Shown: in pieces, positions 18,715 through 28,631 of the stretch
How positions within the stretch are numbered: the stretch's first letter is position 1
Layout of the letters: every line of letters starts with the position of its first letter
Assembly: GCA_030655315.1 (NCBI GenBank)
Contig: JAURVT010000026.1
Coordinates: 1-64,000, forward strand
Reading direction: 5' to 3'
DNA from: Nocardioidaceae bacterium
Lineage (GTDB): Bacteria > Actinomycetota > Actinomycetes > Propionibacteriales > Nocardioidaceae
Length of the DNA stretch: 64,000 nt
Made by a program: the position numbers and the translations under genes
The notes under the pieces: generated by a model
What the model saw: the letters and a program-made list of their open reading frames with translations, nothing else
Database searches by the model: none
What the model was told of the DNA's origin: nothing

Positions 18715-19058
18715 TTGCTCCCCCGGCGACCACATTCGGACCCGACACCAGCCCTTTCGGACCCGTCGTGCCCGGCCGAGCCGCGGGTGGGACGGCAGGC
18801 GCGCGGGTGCCCGAACGGTCCACGTCGCCCGCAACGACGGGCCGCAGCGCCCCGCGGCCACGGCCGACGGCCCGACGTCCGGGCGTCCCGGGGGCGGGGT
18901 GGGGCGTGGTGGAGCGGTTCGGGCCGCCGACGGGCGCTCCACGTCGCCCCACCACCGGTCCCCGACCCGTCGACCGTTCGGGTCGTGCCGACTTGCCCGG
19001 CCTGGGAGGATCGTCGGGAGCCGGGCAGGACGCCCGGCACGACACCGTGGAGGAACGA
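18715..19058. other. Intergenic region between divergent mraZ and moxR genes
   Basis: About 340 bp with no supportable gene. The open frames here are GC-skew shadows without ribosome sites or homology. It holds a 10-bp direct repeat (TTCGGACCCG at 18735 and 18757) and presumably the moxR promoter, which I cannot place with confidence. Confidence 0.5.
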
Positions 19059-20069
<1,011 letters not shown>

Positions 20070-20070
20070 G

Positions 20071-21339
20071 GTGCGCGACGCGCTCGCCGCGCTCACCGTC
20101 CGCGGACGGGCCTTCGTCGCGGCCGGGCTGACCACCACCGCCTGCTCGGTCCTGCTGGGCTTCGACGCCCTGATGCGTGTCGGCGTGCTGGCCGTCGCGC
20201 TGCCCGTGCTCACCGCGTTCTGGGTGGGGCGCGCGCGCTACCAGCTGCGCGCCGCCCGCCGGGTCGACCCGGGCCGGGTCTCGATGGGGTCCCAGGCCCG
20301 CGTGCGGCTCGACCTGGTCAACGACGGGCGCCTGCCCGCCGGCATGCTCCTGTTCGAGGAGAAGCTGCCCAAGGCGCTCGGCCACCCGCTCCGGTTCACC
20401 GTCGAGCAGGTCAAGGCGTCGTGGCACCGGACGCTGGAGTACACCGTCGAGGCCCGCGAGCGCGGCCACCACCCGATCGGCCCGCTGTCGGTGCGCGTCG
20501 GCGACCCGTTCGGCTTCATCGCGCTGACGCGGACGTTCCACACCACCAACGAGCTCGTCGTCACCCCCCGGGTCTGGCCGCTCGAGCAGCTGCCCTCGGG
20601 CGCGAGCCCCACGCAGAGCGGCGAGGCCCGCGTGCGCAGCTCGTCGTCGGGCTCGGCCGAGGACGTCACCACCCGCGAGTACCGGCGCGGCGACGACCTG
20701 CGCCGCGTCCACTGGCCGAGCACGGCCCGCCTCGGCGAGCTGATGGTCCGCAACGAGGAGCGCCACTGGCAGAACCGGGCCACCGTCGTGCTCGACACCC
20801 GCGCCGGCGCGCACACCCGCCTCGGGCCCGACAGCTCGCTCGAGTGGGCGATCAGCGCCGCGGCGTCCGTGGTGGTCCACCTCGACACCGCCGGCCACAA
20901 CGTGCGGCTGCTCACCGAGCGCGCGGCCCCGTCGACCGTCACCTGGCACGAGCGCACCACCCGGGGCAGCGACGTCGCCGGCCTCGTGCTCGACCAGCTG
21001 GCCGCGGCGCAGGCCTCCGACATCGCGGGCATCCGCGGCGCGGCCCGGGCCCTGGCCGAGGACCCCGGCCTGGTGGTCGCCGTCCTCGGCTCGTGCGACC
21101 TCGACGACCTCGAGGAGCTCTCCGTCGGCCTCGGCAGCCGCACCCGGCGCGTCGCCCTGCTGTGCGACGTCGCGGCGTGGTCGGGTTCGCCGCGCCGTCC
21201 CTCCACGACCGAGCAGCGCGACGCGCTGCGCCGAGCGGGCTGGTCCGTCGCCGTCGCCTCGCCCGGGTCCGACCCCGGCGAGGTCTGGCGCTCGGCGTCC
21301 GCGACCGGCCACCGACCGATGGGAGCGGCCCGCTCATGA
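20071..21339 (+). CDS. DUF58 domain protein
   Basis: 422 aa. Two N-terminal hydrophobic segments (about residues 10-50) anchor it to the membrane. DUF58 proper occupies about residues 185-310, with the hallmark TTREYRRGDDLRRVHWPSTARLGELMVRNEE (the REYxxGDxxRxIHW motif). The region after it resembles a von Willebrand A-type fold, from which DUF58 derives. Function is unknown; genes of this type nearly always sit with MoxR and a transglutaminase, as here. The GTG start follows the moxR stop by 1 nt, and the stop overlaps the next ATG by 4 nt. Confidence 0.93.
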   Translation: MRDALAALTVRGRAFVAAGLTTTACSVLLGFDALMRVGVLAVALPVLTAFWVGRARYQLRAARRVDPGRVSMGSQARVRLDLVNDGRLPAGMLLFEEKLPKALGHPLRFTVEQVKASWHRTLEYTVEARERGHHPIGPLSVRVGDPFGFIALTRTFHTTNELVVTPRVWPLEQLPSGASPTQSGEARVRSSSSGSAEDVTTREYRRGDDLRRVHWPSTARLGELMVRNEERHWQNRATVVLDTRAGAHTRLGPDSSLEWAISAAASVVVHLDTAGHNVRLLTERAAPSTVTWHERTTRGSDVAGLVLDQLAAAQASDIAGIRGAARALAEDPGLVVAVLGSCDLDDLEELSVGLGSRTRRVALLCDVAAWSGSPRRPSTTEQRDALRRAGWSVAVASPGSDPGEVWRSASATGHRPMGAARS

Positions 21340-23651
21340 ACGACACCCGGACCTGGCCGGTCGTCCGGCTCGCCCTGTGGACGTGGGTCGCGGTGATGGG
21401 CGCCGTCGTCGCGCTCGGCCCGTTGAGCGAGTCCCAGCGCTTCCTCGTCGTCGGCGGTCTCGCGGCCGCACTCGTGATCGCGGTCGGCGTCGTGCTGCGC
21501 GTCGTCGGGCTGCCCTGGCCACTGACCGCGCTCGTCCAGGTGGTCGTGCTGCTGCTCTGGGGCACCGTCACGTTCGCGCGCGCCGAGGCCACGCTGGGCT
21601 TCCTGCCCAACGCCGACGTGCTGCGCACCTGGCAGCTGATGGTGGAGTCGACCGTCGCGCACAGCCAGGCCTACCAGGCCCCGGTGCCCCGGCTCGCCGC
21701 GTTCGAGAGCACCGTCGCGTGGACGGTGGGCGGCGTGGCCGTCCTGGCCGACGTGATCGTCTCGGGGCTGCGGCGGGCTCCGCTCGTCGGCCTGTTGTTC
21801 CTGGGCATCTACATGGCACCGGTCTCGGTGCTGAGCGGCGACGTCGGCCTGCTGGCCTTCGTGCCGGGCGCGCTCGGCTACGTCTTCCTCCTCGTGGCCG
21901 CCCAGCGCGACGAGGCCACCCGGTGGGGCCGTGAGCTCGACGACATCGGGCGCTCCGACCAGGGAACCCGACGCGGTGCGGGCATGAGCGCGGTCGGGCA
22001 GAAGGCCGGGCTCAGCGCCATCGCGTGCGCGGTCCTCGTCCCGCTGCTCGTGCCCACGCTCTCGCCCACCTACTTCGGCACCGGGGGCAGCGGCGGCGAG
22101 GGCTCGGGCACCGGCACGGTCAACGTCAGCGACCCGACCCAGGACCTCCAGCGCAACCTCGGCGAGCAGAGCAACGAGGTGCTGCTGCGGATGCGCGCCA
22201 CCGGACCGGCGCCCGAGTACGTCCGGATGGCCGCCCTCACCGACATCAGCAGCGACGGGTGGGCCCCCGGCAACCGCGACGGCGCCAACCTGACGAGCGT
22301 GAACTCGGTGCTCCCGTCGGCGCCCGGCCAGTCCACCGGCGTGCTGACCCGCAGCGGCAGCTACGACGTCCAGGTCAGCGACCAGCTGCGCACCCGCTGG
22401 CTCCCCGTGTCGTACGCCCCCACGTCGGTCGACGTGCCGGGCGCGTGGCGCTTCGACCGCACGACGTCCGACATCGTGGTCCGCGGCAACGGAGACGACG
22501 ACGCGCGCTCGGACTTCTCCTACTCCTACTCCGCCGACATCCCCGAGCCCACCGCCCGCCAGATGCGCGTGGCCCCGGCGCCGGGGCCCACGATGGAGGA
22601 GATGACCGAGCTCCCCGCCGGGCTGCCGCGTGTGCTCGTCGAGCGCGCCGCGGAGGTCACCGCGGGCGAGGAGACCGACTTCGACAAGGCCCAGGCATTG
22701 CAGCGCTGGTTCCGCTCCACCGGCGACTTCGAGTACGACGTCCGCACCCAGGCCGGGTCGACGTTCGACACGCTGGCCGCCTTCGTCACCGACGACCGCC
22801 GCGGCTACTGCGAGCAGTTCGCCGGCGCGATGGCGATCATGGCGCGTGCCGAGGGCATCCCGGCCCGCGTGGCCGTCGGCATGCTGCGCCCCGAGCGTGA
22901 CGGCGAGGACTACCTGTTCCGCGGCACGTCGATGCACGCCTGGCCCGAGCTGTACTTCGAGAACGTCGGCTGGGTGCGCTTCGAGCCCACCCCCGGCGGC
23001 GAGGGCTACGGCGCGCCGGACTTCTCCGCCCAGGAGTCCCAGAGCGACCCGACCGCGACGGCCACCGAGTCCGCGCCGACCGACGTGCCGTCGTCGCAGA
23101 ACACCCGCGAGACCGCCGGCGCCTTCGCCGACGCCGGCACCACCGACGACGGCGGGCCGTGGGCCACGATCCTGCGCACCACCGCGCTGGTGCTGCTCGC
23201 GCTGCTGCTGGTGGGGTCGGTGCCGCTGCTCGTCGGCACGCTGGTGCGCCGGCGCCGGTGGGCGCGCGCGACCACGCCGGCCGAGCGGGCCGAGGCGGCG
23301 TGGGGCGAGCTCCGCGCGTCGGTCCGCGACCTCGGCGTCGCGTGGGACCCCACGCTGACCCCCCGCAACCTGGGCCGCGCGCTCGGCCACCAGATGGGTA
23401 CCGACCCCGCACCCCGGGAGGCGCTCGACCGCGTGGTCGCCGGCGTCGAGCGGGCCCGGTACGCCGAGCACTTCGAGGGCGACGACCTGCGGCCGGACGT
23501 CCAGACGTTCGTCGACGCGCTGGCCGTCGGTCGCTCGCGCGCCATCCGCCTGCGCGCCCGGTGGCTCCCCACCGCGTGGGCCGCCCGGCGCCCGTCGACC
23601 CGTCGGCGCGGCCGCACCGGCGGGCTGCTCAGCCTCCGCGAGCAGGACTGA
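21336..23651 (+). CDS. Membrane transglutaminase-like protein (TgpA/DUF3488 type)
   Basis: 771 aa. Six or more N-terminal transmembrane segments (residues about 10-230), a large extracellular region, a transglutaminase-like domain, and one C-terminal transmembrane helix near residue 615 followed by a basic cytoplasmic tail. Catalytic-type residues: Cys in DRRGYCEQFAGAMAIMAR, His in GTSMHAWPELYF, and Asp replaced in position by Glu/Thr in WVRFEPTPGG, typical for this subfamily. Probably acts on cell-surface peptides or proteins. Third gene of the moxR-DUF58-tgpA operon; followed by a strong convergent terminator. Confidence 0.93.
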   Translation: MNDTRTWPVVRLALWTWVAVMGAVVALGPLSESQRFLVVGGLAAALVIAVGVVLRVVGLPWPLTALVQVVVLLLWGTVTFARAEATLGFLPNADVLRTWQLMVESTVAHSQAYQAPVPRLAAFESTVAWTVGGVAVLADVIVSGLRRAPLVGLLFLGIYMAPVSVLSGDVGLLAFVPGALGYVFLLVAAQRDEATRWGRELDDIGRSDQGTRRGAGMSAVGQKAGLSAIACAVLVPLLVPTLSPTYFGTGGSGGEGSGTGTVNVSDPTQDLQRNLGEQSNEVLLRMRATGPAPEYVRMAALTDISSDGWAPGNRDGANLTSVNSVLPSAPGQSTGVLTRSGSYDVQVSDQLRTRWLPVSYAPTSVDVPGAWRFDRTTSDIVVRGNGDDDARSDFSYSYSADIPEPTARQMRVAPAPGPTMEEMTELPAGLPRVLVERAAEVTAGEETDFDKAQALQRWFRSTGDFEYDVRTQAGSTFDTLAAFVTDDRRGYCEQFAGAMAIMARAEGIPARVAVGMLRPERDGEDYLFRGTSMHAWPELYFENVGWVRFEPTPGGEGYGAPDFSAQESQSDPTATATESAPTDVPSSQNTRETAGAFADAGTTDDGGPWATILRTTALVLLALLLVGSVPLLVGTLVRRRRWARATTPAERAEAAWGELRASVRDLGVAWDPTLTPRNLGRALGHQMGTDPAPREALDRVVAGVERARYAEHFEGDDLRPDVQTFVDALAVGRSRAIRLRARWLPTAWAARRPSTRRRGRTGGLLSLREQD

Positions 23652-23661
23652 CCCCACCGCG

Positions 23662-23833
23662 ATCCGTCGCTCCCGCCCCCTCGGTCCGTCGCCGCGGCCC
23701 CCTCGATCCGTCGCCGCGGCCCCCACTGCCTCGCCCGATCCGCCACGTCCGACGACCGCGGCCGCCCGCTCGCGACGGCGCGGTGGCTGCCACCGGACGG
23801 AAGCGACGGACCGGCGGGGCGGGAGCGACGGAT
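23662..23833. repeat. Nested inverted repeats upstream of the convergent terminator
   Basis: Perfect 17-bp arms at 23662-23678 and 23817-23833 enclose a second perfect 10-bp pair (GGTCCGTCGC at 23683-23692 with 23803-23812). Further partial copies of the same GATCCGTCGC unit lie inside, at about 23708. It sits just past the transglutaminase stop. Confidence 0.7.
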
Positions 23834-23846
23834 GGCGGTGAACATG

Positions 23847-23884
23847 ACGCAGGGCCCGCACCCCTGGGGGTACGGGCCCTGCGT
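23847..23884. terminator. Bidirectional terminator hairpin
   Basis: Perfect 12-bp stem (ACGCAGGGCCCG with CGGGCCCTGCGT) around a 14-nt loop that can itself pair. It lies between the convergent transglutaminase operon (+) and DUF3040 gene (-). There is no U-tract, as usual in GC-rich actinobacteria. Confidence 0.85.
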
Positions 23885-23908
23885 CGAGCGGTAGTGGTGC
23901 GCGGGTGG

Positions 23909-24358
23909 CTAGCGCTGGTCGTCGTCGCGGCGACGCTTCCAGCGCTCCTCCATGCGGTCCATGAAGGACCCGCCGGAGGACGGTCGCTGCTGGCGCTGCT
24001 GCCGGGGCTGGCGCGCCTGGCGCGAGGCGGGACGACGGATGGGCGTGACGCCCTCCTGCCGCTGCTCCTCGTCGTCCTCGTCCATCCCGAGCCCGGACTT
24101 CCAGGCGTTCAGGAAGACGTACGAGCTGCCGAGCATGACCACGAAGCCGACGACTCCGACCACGGTCACCGTCGAGATGACCCCCACCATCAGCAGCGCG
24201 ACGCCGCCGAGGAAGGCCAGGACCGCGATGATCGCGCGGCGCCGGTTGCGGGCGCGCAGCTTGGATCCGCGCAGCGCCGAGGCGAGGCTGGGGTCGTCAG
24301 CGGCAAGAGCCTGCTCGAGCTGGTCGAGCAGCCGCTGTTCTTCCTCGGAGAGCGGCAT
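23909..24358 (-). CDS. DUF3040 membrane protein
   Basis: 149 aa. N-terminal MPLSEEEQRLLDQLEQALAADDP is the DUF3040 signature, and two hydrophobic segments (about residues 42-62 and 65-87) follow. The C-terminal half is Gln/Arg-rich (RQARQPRQQRQQRP) and ends in a charged MEERWKRRRDDD tail. The ATG at 24358 has GGGAGG four bases upstream. In M. tuberculosis the homologue Rv2169c lies near the dcw cluster, as here. Function unknown. Confidence 0.9.
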   Translation of the reverse strand: MPLSEEEQRLLDQLEQALAADDPSLASALRGSKLRARNRRRAIIAVLAFLGGVALLMVGVISTVTVVGVVGFVVMLGSSYVFLNAWKSGLGMDEDDEEQRQEGVTPIRRPASRQARQPRQQRQQRPSSGGSFMDRMEERWKRRRDDDQR

Positions 24359-24541
24359 GGTGCCTCCCATGTGCGTGGCGTGTCTGGCGTCCCTGTCGCA
24401 GTTCGGAGCCGACGAAGGGTTCAGAACGCGCTGTCGTTGACAGTCTAGGCAGGTGTGCGCGACCACGAAACCCGAGTGGCAGAACTGGTGCCCGGAGGTG
24501 GGCCCGCACCCTCGTCCGCGACCTCCCCGACCCCCCTCGAG

Positions 24542-24557
24542 GTGACGACGACGTCAC
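24542..24557. promoter_or_regulatory. 16-bp palindrome, possible operator
   Basis: GTGACG-ACGA-CGTCAC, perfect 6-bp arms around 4 bp, about 40 bp upstream of the candidate -10 of the L,D-transpeptidase gene. The same GTGA-N8-TCAC layout recurs at 28632-28647. Confidence 0.4.
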
Positions 24558-24610
24558 GATCTGCCGGTCCGCTCGGACGTGGCCCCGACGGGCACTACGC
24601 TGGCCCGGAC

Positions 24611-24629
24611 GCCGGGCCCTTCGCCCGGC
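24611..24629 (+). other. 5-prime leader hairpin of the L,D-transpeptidase mRNA
   Basis: Perfect 7-bp stem GCCGGGC/GCCCGGC with a CCTTC loop, 30 nt before the start codon and upstream of the ribosome site. It could affect mRNA stability or translation. It matches no riboswitch I recognise. Confidence 0.4.
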
Positions 24630-24659
24630 ACTCGCACGTGCGGGGGAAGGAAGAACACC

Positions 24660-25427
24660 ATGCGACGACTCATGCTCGGTGCGCTGGCCGGCGGGATGCT
24701 GGCGGCCACCTTGATGGCGGTGCCGGCCTCGGCGGCCACCGTGGGCTCCACGGCCGCGGCGGCGAAGGCCTCCTCGGGCGAGACCTACCTGCGCAAGTCC
24801 TTCACGCGCGAGCGCACGTCCCCCGGCGACCGCGACGTCTCCCCCACGCGCATCAAGCACGTGCGCGAGCTGCAGTACCGCCTGCGCTGGGCCAACGTCT
24901 TCGACGGCGGCGTCACCGGCACCTACGGCCCGGCCACCACCAAGGCGGTCAAGAAGTTCCAGAAGCGCGCCGGCCTGACCCAGAGCGGCATCGCGAACCA
25001 CACCACGTGGCGCCGGCTGATCAAGGCGACGGTGCGGGCGAAGTCGTCGATCCCGCGTCGCTGCAAGGACCGCGGCTGGAACGCCTGCTACGACCGCAAG
25101 CGCCACCGCGTCACCCTGTGGCGCAACGGCACGCTGCACAACGAGTGGCTGGTCCGCGGCGGCGGCACCGCCTACAAGACCCGTACCGGCGACTACTCGG
25201 TCTTCCGTCGCAGCAAGGACCACGTCAGCACCATCTACGAGACCAAGATGCCCTACGCCCAGTTCTTCTCCGGCGGCCAGGCCCTGCACGCCTCGTACTA
25301 CATGGTCGACCCGTTCCAGGGTCACAGCCACGGCTGCGTGAACATGTACATCAAGGACGCCACCCAGCTGTGGAACCTGACCGCGAAGTCCAAGCTCAAG
25401 GTGCACGTCTACGGCGCCTGGAGCTGA
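24660..25427 (+). CDS. Secreted L,D-transpeptidase with peptidoglycan-binding domain
   Basis: 255 aa. Signal peptide (residues 1-26, ending VPASA-A). A PG_binding_1 domain (about 55-123) with LQYRLRWANVFDGGVTGTYGPATTKAVKKFQKRAGL follows, then a YkuD catalytic domain (about 145-253). The catalytic motif GHSHGCVNMY places the nucleophile at Cys226, with His224 and His210. It forms 3-3 crosslinks or attaches proteins to peptidoglycan. ATG 24660 follows GGAAGG. It ends 15 bp from the convergent methyltransferase gene, with no visible terminator between them. Confidence 0.95.
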   Translation: MRRLMLGALAGGMLAATLMAVPASAATVGSTAAAAKASSGETYLRKSFTRERTSPGDRDVSPTRIKHVRELQYRLRWANVFDGGVTGTYGPATTKAVKKFQKRAGLTQSGIANHTTWRRLIKATVRAKSSIPRRCKDRGWNACYDRKRHRVTLWRNGTLHNEWLVRGGGTAYKTRTGDYSVFRRSKDHVSTIYETKMPYAQFFSGGQALHASYYMVDPFQGHSHGCVNMYIKDATQLWNLTAKSKLKVHVYGAWS

Positions 25428-25442
25428 CCGCTCCCCGTCGCC

Positions 25443-26204
25443 CTAGGGCGCGGTGCGCGTGGCCAGCACGTGGTGCTGGCTCGCCACCGCGCCGAACGCC
25501 TCGATGCCGGCCACGGCCTCTTCGAGCTCGGCGAGCGCGTCGCGCCCACCGGACGGGGCGTCCACCAGCTCGCTCGGCACGAGGTCGCTGAACACCCGCA
25601 CCGCGTCGGTGCGGTCGACCCGCAGGCCGGCGCCGGTGACGAGCGCGTCCAGCTCCTCCCGGGTGAAGCGGCGGGGACCGTCGGTGCGCACGTCCCAGCG
25701 CTCGGGATCGGCGGCGATCAGCTGGCGGGCCCGCTCCAGGTCGCCGGCGAGCGCACGGGCCAGCACGGCCGCGTAGCGCCCGGCGACGACGACGCTGAGC
25801 ACACCGCCCGGTCGGAGCACCTCCCGCAGGGCACGAAGCGCCTCGTCGGGGCGCTCGACGACCTCGAGCACGCCGTGGCAGAGCACGATGTCAGCGGCCT
25901 GCGCGCCCACCTGGTCGACCAGGCCGAGGGCGTCGCCCGCGACGCCGACCAGGCGGTCCTGCACGCCCGCCTCGGCGGCACGGCGCTCGAGCGACGCCAG
26001 CGCGTCGGGGCTGGGGTCCACGACCGTCACGCGGTCGCCGTGCTCGGCCACGCGCAGGGCGAAGCCCCCGGTGCCGCCGCCGACGTCGACGACGTCGAGC
26101 GGGCCGCCGCACTCGGCGCGACGCTCGTCCAGGACGGCGCGGAGCGCCTCCCAGACCACGGCCGTGCGGCTCTGACCACGTCCGGGCTGCTGGGTGCGTC
26201 GCAT
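25443..26204 (-). CDS. SAM-dependent methyltransferase (class I)
   Basis: 253 aa. SAM-binding motif I VVDVGGGTGGFALRVAEHG (about residues 38-56), motif post I VTVVDPSPDAL, motif II VLCHGVLEVVERPDEALRALREVLRPGG. This layout suits a small-molecule or lipid/quinone methyltransferase (Methyltransf_11/UbiE type), but the substrate is not evident. The C-terminal half has RRFTREELDALVTGAGL, a common lid element. ATG 26204 lies 7 nt after a minus-strand TAGCGT, so the mRNA may be leaderless. Confidence 0.85.
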   Translation of the reverse strand: MRRTQQPGRGQSRTAVVWEALRAVLDERRAECGGPLDVVDVGGGTGGFALRVAEHGDRVTVVDPSPDALASLERRAAEAGVQDRLVGVAGDALGLVDQVGAQAADIVLCHGVLEVVERPDEALRALREVLRPGGVLSVVVAGRYAAVLARALAGDLERARQLIAADPERWDVRTDGPRRFTREELDALVTGAGLRVDRTDAVRVFSDLVPSELVDAPSGGRDALAELEEAVAGIEAFGAVASQHHVLATRTAP

Positions 26205-26211
26205 GCCCCGA

Positions 26212-26217
26212 ACGCTA
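26212..26217 (-). promoter_or_regulatory. Candidate -10 of the methyltransferase gene (near-leaderless)
   Basis: Minus-strand TAGCGT with 7 nt to the ATG at 26204. No ribosome site lies between. Divergent to the ybaK candidate -10 at 26370. Confidence 0.4.
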
Positions 26218-26369
26218 CCGTGCGCGACCGGGCCGGCAGGAGAGGTCCGGTCCCGGTGGCGCGGGGGTCGTCGCACCACCGGGACGCGTCGAACGCGTGT
26301 TCGACAGGAGGGACGCTACGCCTCCCGCCGCCCGACGTGCAGCACCCCGGCGGCGTGTCGCGGCCGACG

Positions 26370-26375
26370 TAGGCT
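26370..26375 (+). promoter_or_regulatory. -10 hexamer for leaderless ybaK transcript
   Basis: TAGGCT followed by exactly 6 nt and the ATG at 26382. Transcription starting about 7 nt past the -10 would begin at the start codon. Confidence 0.55.
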
Positions 26376-26381
26376 GCCGCC

Positions 26382-26879
26382 ATGGCCGACGTCGCCCAGC
26401 ACCCCCGTGTCCGGATCGTCGCCGAGGCGCTCGCGTCCCTCGGCGCCACGGCCTCGGTGACCGTCCTGCCCGACTCGGCGCGCACCGCCGTCGAGGCCGC
26501 GTCGGCGCTCGGCACCGAGGTCGGCGCGATCGTCAACAGCCTCGTGTTCGACACCGGCGACGGCTGCGTGCTGGTGCTGACGTCCGGCGCGCACCGGGTC
26601 GACACCGCGCACCTCGCGCGCGGCATCGGCGTCGCCGCGCTCGGACGGGCCACCCCCGAGCTGGTGCGCACCCACACCGGCCAGGCCATCGGGGGCGTGT
26701 CGCCGGTGGGCCACCCCTCCCCCGTCCCCACCTACGTCGACCGGTGGCTCGCCCGCCACGAGACGGTGTGGGCCGCGGCCGGGCACCCGCACGCGGTGTT
26801 CGCCACCGGCTACGACGAGCTGCTGCGCCTCACCGGCGGCACCCCGGTCGACGTGGAGCCCGCCGACCCGACCACCTAG
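26382..26879 (+). CDS. YbaK/EbsC-type aminoacyl-tRNA deacylase
   Basis: 165-aa YbaK/ProX-domain protein; family members hydrolyse mischarged Cys-tRNA(Pro) or similar tRNAs in trans. Visible: TVLPDSARTAVEAASALGTEVGAIVNSLVF, with the position of the active-site Lys/Asn near LVF, then TSGAHRVDTAHLARGIGVAALGRATPELVRTHTGQAIGGVSPVGHP, the conserved glycine-rich signature. The stop codon shares CTAG with the stop of the convergent GGDEF gene, so the two genes overlap by 4 nt tail to tail. Confidence 0.9.
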   Translation: MADVAQHPRVRIVAEALASLGATASVTVLPDSARTAVEAASALGTEVGAIVNSLVFDTGDGCVLVLTSGAHRVDTAHLARGIGVAALGRATPELVRTHTGQAIGGVSPVGHPSPVPTYVDRWLARHETVWAAAGHPHAVFATGYDELLRLTGGTPVDVEPADPTT

Positions 26880-28519
26880 GTGCCGGTGCGCCTCTCGGTC
26901 ACGGTGGAGCCGCGGCCGGCGCCGGTGACCACGTCGAGCGGTGTGGACGCCCCGCGACCCAGGTGCTTCGCGGCGTACATCCGCCGGTCGGCGGCGTCGC
27001 GGAGGTCCTCGAGGTCGATGCCCTCGGACGTGCTCGCCGTGCCGAGGCTGACGCTGAGCTCGCGCAGGTGGGGCGACGTGCTCTCCCGCGCGATCGTGGC
27101 CACCGCCTTGAGCAGGCGGTCGGCCACGTGGTCGCAGTCGGTCCGGTCGGTGCCGCTGAGCACCACGACGAACTCGTCGCCACCGACGCGCGACACCAGG
27201 TCGATGCCGCGGGTCTGGGCCAGCACCACGTCGGCCACGGCGCGGAGGGTCTCGTCGCCGGAGATGTGGCCGAAGCGGTCGTTGACCTGCTTGAAGTGGT
27301 CGACGTCGAGGACGATCATCGCGACGTCGCCCGGATCGGTCTCCCGAGCCGCCCGCAGGCCCGCCAGGACCTCGTCGTAGGCCCGCAGGTTGCCCACCCG
27401 GGTGAGCGGGTCCTCGCGCGCCGCGCGGTGCTCGTGGTCGTGGCGCCGGCGCATCTCGTCGGCCGTCAGCGCCCGCTTCATCGACTCGAACCGGCTGATC
27501 CGCTGGGACCACCAGCTGCGCGCGATGACGCGGGCGTACTGCAGGCCCGACTCGGCCGAGGCGTCGCCGCCCGCGGCGGCGAGGCGCAGCGCGGTGTGAC
27601 GGACGTAGGCCTCGGTCTGAGGCTCGCCGTCGGCCGGCAGGGCCGCGACCGCACGGGCGGCGACCTCGCGGGCCTCCTCGGGCTCGCCGAGGGCGTCGAG
27701 CACCTCGGCCAGGCGGGCCGCGTGCGGCGACCAGCCCTCGGGCAGCCCGAGGGCGACGTGCTGCTGGAGCGCGCGCTGCAGCGGCTCGCGCGCGGCCGCG
27801 GGGTCGTCGTCCCAGCCCGCCGAGAGGTGGAGCATCTCCGAGAGCAGCACGAAGTACGGCTCGGCGCGGTCGCGCCTGGCCACCGCGACGGCCTCCGCCG
27901 CAAGCGCCGCCGCGATGACGCGGTGCGTGTCGACGTCGCCACCCTGCTCGGGGACGGCGAGCTGCGCGAGCTCGTCGGCCCACCAGAGGTGGGTGAGCGC
28001 GAGGTTGTAGAGCGGGATGGTGCGCGTCTCGCGGAGGCCGAACGGGTCCTGCGGCGCGTCGAGGGCCGCCTCCTGGTGCGGCAGGGCGAGCTCGAACAGG
28101 CGCTGCGCGCAGTAGGCGAGACCCAGACCGGTGTGCGCCCACGAGCGCAGCCGCGGGTCGGTGGTGCGCTTCAGCGCGTTCTCGGCCGCGAGGAGGTCCT
28201 CGAGCACGCCCGCGTCGTTGACCGACGGCACCCGCGACTCCACACGCGTGGTGAGCGCGAACGACTCCCAGCCGGGGCAGTCCACCGACCGCGCCGTCGC
28301 GACGCACTGCTCGGCCTGACGGGCCACGGCGTCGCGGTCGCCCCGCATCAACGACGCGAACGCGCGGACGCCCAGCAGCGCGGCCCGCTCCTCCGAGGCG
28401 CCCTCGGGCACGATCTCGTCGGCGGTGCGCAGGTGCTCGAACGCGTCCTCGACCCGGCCCACCTGTGCGGCCGTCATCGCCCGTCCGAGGACGAGGGCGA
28501 CCGATTCGGCCAGCGGCAT
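26876..28519 (-). CDS. Diguanylate cyclase with N-terminal TPR-like helical region
   Basis: 547 aa. Residues about 1-345 are Ala/Leu/Glu-rich helical repeats resembling tetratricopeptides (for example ARRDRAEPYFVLLSEMLHLSAGW), likely a sensory or protein-interaction module. No transmembrane helix is evident. A coiled-coil linker (about 350-385) leads to the GGDEF domain (about 385-525). The active site reads RVGGDEF with GGDEF at 446-450, so it is expected to make cyclic di-GMP. The inhibitory I-site RGID is at 437-440. ATG 28519 has AAGGA upstream. The much longer open frame on this strand runs antisense to the next gene. Confidence 0.93.
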   Translation of the reverse strand: MPLAESVALVLGRAMTAAQVGRVEDAFEHLRTADEIVPEGASEERAALLGVRAFASLMRGDRDAVARQAEQCVATARSVDCPGWESFALTTRVESRVPSVNDAGVLEDLLAAENALKRTTDPRLRSWAHTGLGLAYCAQRLFELALPHQEAALDAPQDPFGLRETRTIPLYNLALTHLWWADELAQLAVPEQGGDVDTHRVIAAALAAEAVAVARRDRAEPYFVLLSEMLHLSAGWDDDPAAAREPLQRALQQHVALGLPEGWSPHAARLAEVLDALGEPEEAREVAARAVAALPADGEPQTEAYVRHTALRLAAAGGDASAESGLQYARVIARSWWSQRISRFESMKRALTADEMRRRHDHEHRAAREDPLTRVGNLRAYDEVLAGLRAARETDPGDVAMIVLDVDHFKQVNDRFGHISGDETLRAVADVVLAQTRGIDLVSRVGGDEFVVVLSGTDRTDCDHVADRLLKAVATIARESTSPHLRELSVSLGTASTSEGIDLEDLRDAADRRMYAAKHLGRGASTPLDVVTGAGRGSTVTERRTGT

Positions 28520-28631
28520 GCGGGGGCGATCCTTCCGAGGGGGGTCCGGACGGGCACGGGCCCGCCCGATCGGGCTGTCAGTAGTTAACTGGTAGTTGCA
28601 GCAGAGCGCCATCGGTACGCCCCGCCCGACC

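Larger units (their letters stand above)
24359..24659. other. Divergent intergenic region, DUF3040 / L,D-transpeptidase
   Basis: 301 bp without a gene. It contains a minus-strand TAGACT hexamer that could be the DUF3040 -10, a plus-strand TACGCT (24596-24601) that could serve the transpeptidase, the palindrome at 24542-24557 and the hairpin at 24611-24629. Confidence 0.5.

Noticed and set aside
20421-21335. Upstream extension of the transglutaminase frame by 305 codons
   Set aside because: It overlaps the well-supported DUF58 gene in another frame, is Arg/Pro/Ala-rich shadow sequence, and the ATG at 21336 overlaps the DUF58 stop by 4 nt as expected.
24437-24442. Perfect TTGACA -35 on the plus strand
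   Set aside because: No -10 hexamer at 16-19 bp downstream, and the nearest start is more than 200 bp away.
26876-26879. Frameshift or truncation at the overlapping stops of ybaK and the GGDEF gene
   Set aside because: Both proteins have full family length; the shared CTAG simply provides TAG on each strand.
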